A stretch of 64,000 nt of DNA from Lycorma delicatula. Lineage: Eukaryota; Arthropoda; Insecta; Hemiptera; Fulgoridae. The stretch covers positions 85,246,245 to 85,310,244 of the forward strand of contig NC_134461.1 of NCBI RefSeq assembly GCF_047948215.1, in the 5' to 3' direction. The translations under genes were made by a program, and so were the position numbers. Below, piece by piece: positions 21,241-34,200 of this stretch; the stretch's first letter is position 1, and each line of letters starts with the position of its first letter. The notes beneath the pieces were generated by a model. It was given only the letters and a program-made list of their open reading frames with translations. It ran no database searches and was not told the DNA's origin.

Positions 21241-22031
21241 GTAATTTGCTTTTGTAAGCATTTAAAATAATGTGTTTTTCCGTACAACTTAAGGGCTTTT
21301 ATTGCAGCCTTTTTTCAGAGGGGATATCAATAATCATGCACTATTATCAGCTGAATCAGTATCAGACATGGTGTCAAAATAATGGTATAACTCGTCGTAC
21401 AGACCCAAATCTAAGAATACACTATACTCACATTCCAGTAAACTTAAAAAAATTCCATTGTACTAACTTTAAATAACATTAGAGTAAATAAATAAGTAAC
21501 AGAAACACAAAAATTGAACATGAGAGCAAAAGGGTGATCATGTGAAAAAATCAAGAATTTTAATAGAACTGAGAAGACATAATATTAAATAAATGTTTGA
21601 TTACTTGACTACTATGACTAATTATACGAAGACTAATATATGAGAAATTATTATAGTGTTGTATACAGTTGTGGTTGTGTTGTGAATCAGTACTGATATA
21701 GAGGAAGTGACTCAGCAGAATCATGATGAACTCAGTCACATAAATGCAATGTTTGTTCATTCTTCATTCTGTAAGCTAATTGAATACAATATAGACACAA
21801 ATCACTCGCTACAAGTAATGATTGTTATCAGATTTAGCATGATGAAAAGTGAAACTAAGTTAACTTGTGTCGTTCTTTTTAGGTATTTAAATTTGTATAC
21901 ATCTTGAAAAGAACTTGAATGAAGAAGGTAACTAGTAGAATAGGAAAGAAATCAAATTTAAAAAACTTTTTTATGTAAACTTTTTAATAAGTAATTACAT
22001 AAATACTTAAAATATATTATATTCTGCATAA
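21241..22031. other. 3' flank of SMYD4
   Basis: Contains the presumed SMYD4 3' UTR. The nearest poly-A-signal-like word on the minus strand is ATTAAA at 21988-21983, about 45 nt after the stop; a canonical AATAAA appears only near 21300. Neither is proven. Otherwise nothing is recognised. Confidence 0.4.
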
Positions 22032-22260
22032 TTATTCATGTGAATTCTGCACATAATGATTTGCTTGCATACTTAATGCTTGTTTAATAGCCTCCTGACA
22101 TTCACTGTATTCTTTCCAAGGACGTTTAACAGCAATTTGTAACAAAGATAAATGTTTTAATAATTTTTTAAGAACACTATCACCACTGAAGTCACCACTT
22201 AACACTTTCTTTAATAATGTTCTAAATTCTTTAGATGATAACTCAACTTCTTTCTGCATA
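22032..22260 (-). CDS. SMYD4: SMYD4 exon 6 (C-terminus and stop)
   Basis: Acceptor TATTTTTCAG; one base completes a His codon, then a helical C-terminal segment (EFRTLLKKVLSGDFSGDSVL) with RPWKEYSECQEAIKQALSM, ending NSHE and TAA at 22034-22032. Confidence 0.88.
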
Positions 22261-25200
22261 CTGAAAAATAAAAATAATATAATTAACTGATTGAAAAACC
22301 TCTACAGTGAAATATTTATATGATGTATTTTTATCAAAACACACAAAATACAATCAAGGAAGCCAAAAACAGTTACAATGTTACTTCATTATTGTCAAAT
22401 TATGAAAATTATACATACAGTCATATGAAACTTTCTATTTTTTAATTAATGTAATTTTAATACTAATACATAACCTACTAATTATGTGATTTTTAATAAT
22501 TTAATGGTAAAGATTAGCAACATTTTGAAATCACTATATAATTATTACAATAATGATGTAATTTAAAAATTACAGATCTGAAATAAAAAATACTTACTGG
22601 GGAAGTATGTAAATAATATTTTTATCTGGTAAAAGGTGATATCTAGGCCAGTCTTCAACACATGCGATACAGTTACATAAAAAATGATATTGTGAAAATA
22701 AGTGGTTCTGACGAGTATGCAAATCATGAACAGCATGATGATAACCATAGTTGTCTAATATCTATATAAAAAAAAAAACAACAAATGAGAAATTAAGAGT
22801 TTAAAATAAAAGAAATTAACCCATTCACTTTTTTTTGTCATTACTTGGTATAAAATGTGATTTAATTTTGCATGTGTTTGTCAATATTATCTCTTATTAT
22901 ACAAAACACATTTTTATTCTTTAACATGCAGAATACTTGTTTTTAATGATTTTACTATAACATTTTTAATAAATTTGTATATTCACTGAGATTTAACATT
23001 TTTGAGTATATTTTAAGTACCATGCATATTTTTCAAACTAGGCTCAAAATGACAATCAAAACAATAAATTCTGAACAGTTATGAAAACACGGACTAATAA
23101 TAATGTTATTGAAAAAAACTGCATGTTACTATAAGTGAAGATGTTTATTCAATACTCTGAATAAGTGTCAATTACAGCAAAAATTCTGTCATAGCTGCCA
23201 ACTAGAAAAAATAATTTTTATTTCTGCCTGACGGGAACTTTTGAATTAGCGAAATGAGGAGAGAAAACCCTTTTTTAAAAATTTATTATCGCTGTACAGT
23301 TTTAGCATGGAAACCAAAGGACAATCATTGCAAAGCTGGGAAATCATCACTTTCAAACATAAAAAGCATGATATCACTGAAAGATCAATGTTATATTGGT
23401 TGTTTACATTGCTGCTGTTCATTAAAATTCTTTTCCCACTAGATCTATGGACAACAAAGAATTTTTAAACAATAACATACAATTTATTAGAAAAACAATG
23501 ACAATGAAGTAATTAAAGGCACTGAATAACAATTCATGAGTGCTTCATTGCTCCAATGAGTTTTTGATAAAATATGCTAAAATTACTGTTCCTCATTTCT
23601 TTTATTCTCCAAAATATCTTCTGCAGATTTCTGCTTACTAGAAAACTAAAAATATCATTTAACGGCTGCCATTTTAAATTATTGAATAAATCAAAGAAAA
23701 TATATGACAGGACTTACACTCTTTTAGACAGGTAAAATTTCTGGAAGTTTACCAACATTGAATAAATACTAGGAATATATTACACTAAAAGTATACAAAG
23801 TATTTTGAAGTAGATAAACAAGAATAATGTGAAAGTTATAAAAATGTTTTTTTTTAAATAAAACTTTTCTTTTCTGTTTGCCCTTGTAGTGGGTGAAAAC
23901 TCTACAAGTTAAATATTGGAATATGTAAACAGATTACAGAAACTTTTATGTAATACTTACTTACATTAATGTTAAAAGATTAGTATAAAACAGAGGAACA
24001 AGAGAACAAAATTAAACTGAGTTAAATGATGAATGACGAGTGATTTACACTGTTAACCTAACACAATTAACAGTGTCAATGAATGTGAAAGTAAATTGTA
24101 TGGAGAGAGAAACATTTATAATATTTCTTCCTTAACATGATAAACTAGAAACAAGAAGAATAATATATACTTTAAAAAGCAAATAACAAAATAATCAACA
24201 AAAAAAAGCACTCATTATAAAAACATCTCATTGAAACATATTTGAAGAGATATCTGTAAACTAAGTTGATTATAAAAAAAAAAATACAACAATGCTAGAA
24301 CCATAATATTAGTGGTTGGGTAAAGCTATACATAATCTTGTCTGTATAGTGGATTGGTAACTGAATCTGGAAGAGACTGAAATATAAATCTTAATATAAA
24401 ACTACCAAATTGTGATTTAAAACAGAGGTGACAGAGTGGTTAAGCACAAAGCAGTATGGACTCTGTTATTACCTCTATTACTATCACTACAATCACATTT
24501 TAACCTTTGCTTATTTAATATACAGCTAGTAACTTGAAAATTTTGAACCAAACGTGTTGAGAACATGAATAGATGTGAAGAGCATGTTAAGTTTGTTTAT
24601 GTACTTAAGTTTGAAATGTACACTATGTGATTGCAAAGCTGTCTTTTTTGTAAAAGGTTTTCCAAGCAAAAACACAGTGTATTGCAGTCCAAGATTCCAT
24701 TGTACATCATAGTAGTATCTTCAGAAGCAAAGGTTTTGAAAGATTATTTTTTAAAAATAACCAAATAAAAGCAGTACAAGATAAAATTTATTCTTACAAA
24801 AATATCTCTTCTAGCATACAATTTGCTTATCTATATATAAAAATTCAGCATTAAAAATTAATTATTTTACAAATATAAATATAAAATAAACAAACAGTAC
24901 ATCTGGCGGTTATTTTACATGCAGAAGTGCAAAAAATAGTTCTGCGATTGTCCAATTTATTTATTTAATATTTAGTATAATTTTTTGGTACTTGCGTATT
25001 AACGCCACCGCAGTTACAGCTTTATTTAAAAACAAAGTAGTCAATCGGATTTCAGTGGAAAATGAACAGTCTCTTTATTCATTTTAATAAATGGGATATT
25101 TATATTTATTTATTTTATAAATATAATTTAACCAAACTTAACCTACGCTCACTAACCTTGACTAATTATCACCATAATTTTGTGAGTATTTATTTAATAA

Positions 25201-28200
25201 ATTCAGTAATTATTGCAATTATTTATTGTTTAAATAATCAAAACACTCCTGTTAATTAGTTAAGGTTAGCGAGCGAAGCGGTAGTTTAAGTTTGGTTATA
25301 TATTTATAAAATAAATAAATAACCATTTATTAAAATTAATAAAGAGACTGTTTTGAATCTATGTTAAACTCTATATCGGCTCATTTTCCATCGAAATCCG
25401 ATTGACTACTTTGTTTTTAAATAAAGCTGCGGTGGTGTTAATACGTAAGTACCAATTTTTTTTTTTAAATGTTAACATACATTTCGCTTATTGTAACTTT
25501 TAATAAATAATGAATACCTACCTGTTCACCTTTGGCTATTTGTTGAATAGCTGTTAATACAACTGTATCACCATTGTGACTATGTCTTACAACATTAGGA
25601 TCACAAGAATGATTTATAAGACTTAATACTGGATAAGCAGCACCACCTATTTCTTTGTTGTCATAAATAAAATTATCATCTGTATTACTACCCTTATCAA
25701 CAGATCTAGGTTTAAATACACACATCTCTGAAACTTCATGTGCATTACACGGCATACTTTGTAAATATCTTAATAAAAGACCACCAGCAAAACATTTATT
25801 TTCAAAATATTCTTTAAAATTATCACTAGTGATATTAACATCATTATTATCAGTGATATTATTAAAATTACTTTTAAAATAATCAGTCAATTGATCGACA
25901 CAATGTACAATACAGCATGCGAAACAAGATCGCCTAAATAGATCGGCAATTGTCCTTAAATTTGAGTTAGTAGCTAAATGATGAATAGTTCGATAATCAT
26001 TGGAACAGTACTGGTGATTATCATCAAATCCATTTAATCGGTCACAGCTGCCATGGCAATAAGGTTCATCAATATTATTTATATAATCTCTTAATGAATT
26101 TAAATTATTATTTTCTGATGCTACTAATAATATTCGTAAAGCTAATAATTCTAATTTACTACAACCAAGACTGATTAAATGAGGAAGTATTGGGCATTCT
26201 ACAACATGACTAGCTGCCAGACAACTATCTCTGCATTCGATACTACAAAATAATACCTAAAAAAAAAAAAACATAATTAAAACAAAAACCATAATTACAG
26301 GTTAAGATATTATACAAACTAAAACTCAAATAATATTTAATGAAAATTATCAAACAATTTCTGTTCATAGAACAGAATTAAAAATTCAATATTAGAAATT
26401 TTTTAAGCAAAACAACCCTTAAGTCTTTGCACTACCATCTAACAATTAATAGAGCTAGAGCAATATCATTTTTACTTTTATGGTCTGAAAGAAACTGAAG
26501 AAGAAAACTAACTGTACATTTAAAAAAAATATATATATTCAATATATTTTATATTTTCATTAGTCACTAATAAATGCCAACAGCAAACAATGAGACTGCA
26601 TTAGGCATTAACTTTGGTAACCTATGAAAACTGGTTTATTGAACATGACTTCAGCAATATGTATTTTATCCTAACGTCATACGCTTCAATTTTCAGGCAT
26701 CACTACACTTACACATAATCACTACTCCCTGAAACTTTACAATAGTGCACAACCATCTTGTTCTGAAAGAATATGGTTAAACATTTTTTATGCACTTTCA
26801 CTACTACTGACAAATTGAATTACACAGTTCAATATAAATATCTCATTAAAGTTCTATTATTTCTTTTAAATGATACAAATCATTACTTTAAAGCAAAATC
26901 TTTCATTATTAAATAAATCCCAAAGATGATGATACTTGTAAAAATAACAGATTTTGAAGATCACTCAATGGTCCCTTCTCCTAAACCACAAGCCAAGGTA
27001 TTTATTTACCAATTTTCAAACAATAAATGCATAAAATGAGGTTTTCCATTATAAAATCAATAATTATATCTCTTATGTTTTCAAATATCTAACTGGTTTG
27101 AAAGTGACTCAAGAGAGCTTTTATACATCACTGTTCTTCCATGATTTAATTATGTTAACATTGCCTTACAATGCCTAAATTGGGTGATAAAGGTAAATTA
27201 TTCAACCTTCAGCAATGATGGTAGCTATCTTGAGCCACAATAAAAAAGAATTGTGCCTGATAACAGATCCAATTGGTTTAATGTACTATCCACAAGAACC
27301 ATCAATCTGCCCACAAAATAACATTATAAGATTAAGGTTAATAAACATTAAGATTAAGGTTTATAAATCTACTTTCAATGATGCCTCATGGAATCAAAAG
27401 CATCTGTTTTAATAATCTTTATTTTGAACAGATAAGCCTCTCATTTCCAAATGAGAGGCTTATAAGAGACTTATATTTTTTTGTGTAATAAGTTTTACCT
27501 TAGTTTTAAGTTTAATAGTTTACATTTAATAAGTTTTAACTGTAATAGTTTTTATCTTTTTTTTTTTGAAGAAATATTATAACTCCACGATTTAAAGGTT
27601 GAATTGAAATATTGCTGTTACTTCGAGAATAAAAAAAAAAAATCACACTTAAATTATTATAAAAATCTTGAAATTTAATTTACTATTTTCTGATATTTTT
27701 AAAATTATATTAAAAACCATTTTAAAGAATTAAAGGAATATATGTATATTTTTAAATTATATTCAAAATAACATGATAAAAAGACAAAATGATATAAACA
27801 GACCAAGCAACTGATGGCACATTTGATCATGAAACAGACTATCCCTATCTAACAAAGTAGTAAACTACTGAACATTCTACATTATCTCTAAATTGGATCA
27901 CAATGGAATTACAGAACCTTTTATATGAGGCTCAGCTGATAAATTTTGCATATATATGCGTAGGATGGGAATGAAAAGAGATATTGGAATGAAATAAAAG
28001 TACAATCAATATCTTAGCTACAAAATGCAGTATTTATTTTTCAATATAATCCCTGTTTACACTGATACACTTTTCCCAACGTATGACAAGTTTTTGCATT
28101 CAATCACTGAAAAATTCTGGCAGTCTTTCTTGGATCCAAGTGGCCACAGCTTCCTTCACCTCATTGTCAGTGGTGTAATTATTACCTTTGAGATCCCTCT

Positions 28201-31200
28201 TGAGATGAGGGAAAAAGTGGAAGTTACACGGAGCCAAATCTAGTGAGTATGGTGGAATCGGAATAGGCTCAAACTTCAGCTTGCAGAGCCATCAGAGAGT
28301 TTACATGGCATCCATCGTGCACAGATTTTACAGTAACCCAGTTGCTTGATAATATGACCCACTCATTCTTTAGATATGTCTGAATAGTGATGAATTCCTG
28401 GGCGATTCGCCAGTCATTTTGAAGCAAATCATCCACCTCCTTTCAATGTTTCTCATCAGTCACGGAAAATGGTCGTCCACTGCAAGGTGCGTCTTCAATT
28501 GTCGCTTTACCAGCTTCACATTCATGAAATTTCAACACCCATCTATTCACAGTACTCCTGTCAACAGTTTCACTAACATAAACCGCTTTTAAACGATGAA
28601 GAATATTCATAGGACTCACATTTTCTGCTATTAGAAATTTGATCACTACGTACTATTATAACCATGTTGACATATTGGCTGTACTCGACTCCATTTTAAC
28701 TGCTACTGAAAACAAACCAGTAAACAAATTTCAACATATTACTGCAGGTTTGTAAAGTGGAATTTTAGCTATCATGTGCTGCCACACCCAACTTGAAAGT
28801 ACCTTTTATCTTCATGTAGCATACTAGTATGCAAAATTTATCAGCCGAGCCTCGTACATCTGTTGAAATCTTACTTGAGAAATCATAACCAAAGACTCAC
28901 AAAATGGATATATTGAATCTTCTGATTGCCAAAACATACATATTGCATTGTATTTTCCAAAACTTGCTTTAGGCTTTTACTTTTGTTTAACTTTATACAT
29001 GAGCTCCCTAATTTCCCATATCTGGTTAAATCCATTTTATGTATAAGCTGAAAATGTCTCAAATTCATTTCAAATCAAAATACTGTAGGTTTAAACTCTA
29101 ATATAGCAATTCATTCAAAAAATGTAAAACAGTGGTTTTCAGCCAATAAACTAATTTTGTTCATTTTCTAAAAGAAAAATGAACATGAACATGTTATTGA
29201 GAAGACATGGACATGGAATATAAGAAGAAATGTTAATGGAGAAGACTTGAGGTGAGAGATGGATTGAGATCATAAAGAAGAGGTTAAACTTTTGGGTATA
29301 GACACAATATGAAATTGGAAAATATATACACATACATCTGAAATAAGGAAGCATGATTTGCTATATATTACCTATTCATTAAGCTGAAGCTAATTCTGGA
29401 TACAGTTTCACTTATCTCAATCTACTTTGCTTTCATTCACTCCTAATTTTTTTTTTTAATTATTCAACGGGGTCATTCTGTACAAAAGGTTAAATTGTTC
29501 TAATTACAAAAAAAAAAAAAAAACAAGTATAAGGATTATTGGAAGTGTTGATAATGCATGTTTCTATTGATTGCTCTTCAGGGATTTTAAAATACTTTTT
29601 CTACCATCCATTTACTTTTATGAAGTAGTTAGATATGTTCAAGTGTATTAAATCTATATTAAGTAAATTATTAAATAAATCTTAACATAATTTCAATCTT
29701 CCTGACTATGATAGATATTTAATTTTATGTCTGAAATCACAACAAAAAAATTGACTTCTGCTGGATAGTGTTTTGTTTACAGTAATTTAAATAAGTAAGT
29801 TAACAATTAACCAGAAAAAATGAGAACATCTGTAGCAGAACAGTGAAAAACTCTTACCTTTGTACATTCAAGACAAGGTATCAGTGTATGACTTCTCCTC
29901 AAACAATTAAAACAATATAAATTATAAGCAGATGGTAACAGTACAGAAGTATATGGTTGTTCAACAACTAACACATCACCTACATAATAAAAGAATATTT
30001 AAAAACGAAGAACAATAGCCAATAATATAAAAAAACACAATATAAAATAATTTAAACAAATAAATTTTTATAATTAAAATTAATAAAATTATTTTTTTAT
30101 TATAAAAAAGGTTTTGGGTGTGATTCTGAGTCTCATTAAGTAAAATGTTAGTGAAAAAAGTAAAAAAAAGAAAAATTTGTTTGACACATTTTTCCAAAGC
30201 ATTATATACAAAATTAGTGTTTAAGCATCATCATACTGATTTAACTTGTTCCAAAGCAACTGTGCCAGCTGCTATACGCAACCCTGCTTGCATTACAGTA
30301 TTTTCAGATACGATTATGAACAAATTTGTCAGCTCATTTCTCACTCAAAAATATATACTATTAACTATTGATTTTATTGCTGACATTAGCCAGCTAAAGA
30401 TATAAACTGAAGAACAATATATAAATTAACTAATACTATTCCAAAAGGGAATTAAAAGAAGGAAGGTTCAAGGCAAGAAAGGACAACAATTTGAAAAATA
30501 ATAAAAAATCTCATTTTAAAGTAAGAATATACTCCATCATATAAAGAAATAATTCTAACCAATAGGTTTAGTAAAAATTGGCATTGCCTAATAACACAAA
30601 CAAGCAGAGCGAACCAATGATTATAATCCATCTGCTATCTATGTATTCAATTTGAATTGAAATGATCATAGAGTTTTAAATTTTAATAAATATAATTTAT
30701 AAATGATAACTTATTAACAATAAGTTTATCAACGTTTATATTAACTTAACAATATTGACAATAAACTTTTGAAGAATATATGTATATCACAAATATGTAA
30801 TGATTTTCAAATTGGCTTCATGTGTGAATTTTTTTATAAGTTATAAAATTACTCAAATTTGGTTAGCATTATTCAGTAGATGTAAACTCATCTCAATGTT
30901 TAACCACTGCAGAACTTTTATTAACTTTCAATAACCTTTCAAAACTGAATGATGATTTCAACAGCAGCCCTTCTAATGTCTTAACCCTTAAATGTATGAC
31001 ATAAGGCCAATTTTAAACTCCATTATATCCAATATTCATAATCATCTTTTCTAAAGTTATTCCTTGGGATCTGTGAGACTACTGGATATGCCATTATTAA
31101 TGAGAATTGTTTTTAAGAACAAGAAATTTAATTTTTTTAAAAGTATCACTACAGGTACAATAGGCACATAATTATCAGAGACCTTGATAATAATATATAG

Positions 31201-34200
31201 GAGTTGGTTCTACATATTTTTCATAAGATACAAAATTGAAAAGTGGTATATGTAAGTTGTAATCTTTGATTTCGATAGCAGAACCTAAAATTATATAAAT
31301 TATTGTTCCTACTTAGAACACAAATTCCAACAGGTTTTGGAATTTTATTTAAATAAATGTTTAAATTGTACTTTATTTTAATCTATCTTTCCTCATGTAT
31401 ATTACTACAACACAAACTATTACTTTAAAACTAATCTGAAAATATTCCAAAAGTTTGTTTTCTAACACCATAACCTATACAATGTTACTATTTCTGATAT
31501 AAAAATCAATGTAGAAACTTTATTTGAAATTTGATAAAATAGTTTATAATCAACAATTTTAAAAACACCAAATAACTTATTTTCAAATCAAATTGTATGG
31601 ATAAAACTGATTTATTTGAAAAGTATTAGATTTAAATTAATTAAAAAAAAGGTCAATATATATAAAACTGTAACCAATATACCTAGAAGTACCAGTATTG
31701 AGTGTACGCTCTGAATTCAAAATTTCAAAACATTTTGTCTGGTAGTTTCAGAGAAGTTTGTAACAAAGTTGGTCTGAAAAGACTATCTGATTTCATCAGG
31801 CTCACCCAATAAATCCTATTTTTTGGTCTGCCTAAATTTTTTGATTATGATTCAAAGTCTTGAATAAAGATTGTACAACAAAAAATAATTATTTAAAAAA
31901 GTAATGTATGTGAAATAAATTTGTTTCACTACTTTAAAAATCAAAAATCAATGGAAATATTACTTATACCCCTTGAATAACATAAAGAGAGAAAATGAAT
32001 GTGAAGAGGGTAATAACATCATTGGTTAGGGCTCCTACTAATAAACCTGTATATATATATATAATAAAACATTGTATCAACATTTCATTCAGAATAATTT
32101 AATAGTTCATGAAAATAAATCCAATTTATTAGATTTATTTTCTTTAAAAATAAATACAGCAAAAAGGAAATAATATAGTCATGATATATGATAATCACAA
32201 CTAGTAAAGTTCTTAGATGTAATAATTGATCCAAATGAATTGGTTATGTAGAGTATATTTATAAAAAAAAAACATTTTTGCTCCACAAGATTAATACATA
32301 TGCTTAGAGAAGATAAAATTTATATAAGCAGATATTCATGAATTGATTAATAGACTAAAATACCACATTCAATGTCAATACTTTTTTTAGTATTACAATT
32401 TTTTTAGTATACAATTTTGTTTAGCTAAACAAAATTTAAAAAGAGGTTTGCTACTACAAAAGAAAACCATTGATCTGTGGTAGGGATAAGGAAATTTGTA
32501 GGCAATCTCTTAAAGATATACTTACTATCTTTTTTAAAGAACTATTATGATCTTCTCTTGATCTATTGTGTCAATTTTTAAGAAGGAATTAATAATTTAA
32601 GAAGGAATGGCAATATTTACAAAGTAAATCTGTCAGGCAGATTTTAAGACAAATTTAGACACCCATAATTATAACACGAGCAATGGAACAAGTACATTGG
32701 TGGAAGTCTGTAGAACAACATTATTTAATGTATATAAAACAACATTAATGTATACAAAAGACAGTAGAATCAAAACTCATGGAGAAATCTCCATATAACA
32801 TTGGTTCATATGGTGATAGAACAATTTTTTTATTAAAGAACTATAGCAGCTTTAAACTGAAAATTATTGTTACTATATTGAAGAATTTTTTTTCTCATCA
32901 ATTAGTTAAGGATAGTGTAGGTTCAAGTGATTAGATTTATGTTTAACGTTTTTTACTCACCTACACTCAGTTTTCAGACTCATGGTTGATATAAAAAAAA
33001 TGAATAAACAAAAGTTGCTTTATCTGAAAATAATGATGTTTATTATTATAATACTATGATGAACAGCGAATTAAATTGTTTTAATAATTTAATCTAAATA
33101 ATACAGTATTGGTTAATTTTTTTAAATTATAAATTAACTTTCATATATATAAAATTGTTTTAGTACTGTAATGTAATTATCTTTGAAAACCTATTTTTTA
33201 TACTTCTATGATATAGAAGAGATACAACCCTTTTTTGGAGGACCCAAGTGAACCACAGGAATGTGCCTATTTGTAATAAAAAAATGAAAAATGTACAGAA
33301 TGATTTAAATGCACAGCTTGAAATGTACGATAACACAAATAAAATAAACAGACTGATTCTACATATGCAATTGTGTGCAAGTTAGTTTTAAGTGGATAAC
33401 ATTTATTTAAATGTATAAACTGCAATAAGTCTATTACAATGTATAACATCCCTTGATTTCAAGTATAAGTTCCATGGAGGCCCAACATAAAATATTTATC
33501 TTTATCTCAATTTTAAGTAACATATAATGTCTAATAACATTATATCTGAAATGTATGTATGCAGTCTCTACTTAACTTCAAAACACTCTCAAAACAATCA
33601 TTGTCTCTCAGTACATACTGGGTGTTTTTCATGAAAAAATTTATAATATTGTTTAAAGAAACTTATTTTGGAGAGGTTGAATATTTTCCGTAACAAGCAA
33701 TATAACTTTACCAATCCTTTTAAGTACTTTACGTACTCCAGTAATTTGGAAAACTGGGCACATTCACAAAAATTAGAGCCATCACAATACTAAGAAAGAT
33801 ATTTTTTTAAAAACTAAAAAATACACTTTTATATAAATCTGCATGTAAATGATATACTTCTGCATGTGTATGTAGACACACACCATACATGCACATGCAC
33901 ACGCGCACACACTGCATTATTTTGTAAATTTCTATTATTATAATAAGTAAAATATTTAAGTGAAAGAACCTCCTACCAGGATTAATGTCCTTAACAGCTA
34001 CAATATGCCTTCCCATCGTTTCATTATATGTAATTTTAATAGCATCACAACCAGCTGGAACTTCACTATTCTGTGCATAAGATAGACATGGTACACTATC
34101 ATCATTAGTACATCCCTGTTTAGTTAATAAATTATTATTTTCTACATTTAAACTTGCTTCTTCAACATCGGTGCAATCTGAACCATTTTCTGATAAACAG

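Noticed and set aside
25062..25259. Open frame inside the 25.0 kb repeat
   Set aside because: Lies across arm and loop of the foldback MITE, is very AT-rich and has no domain.
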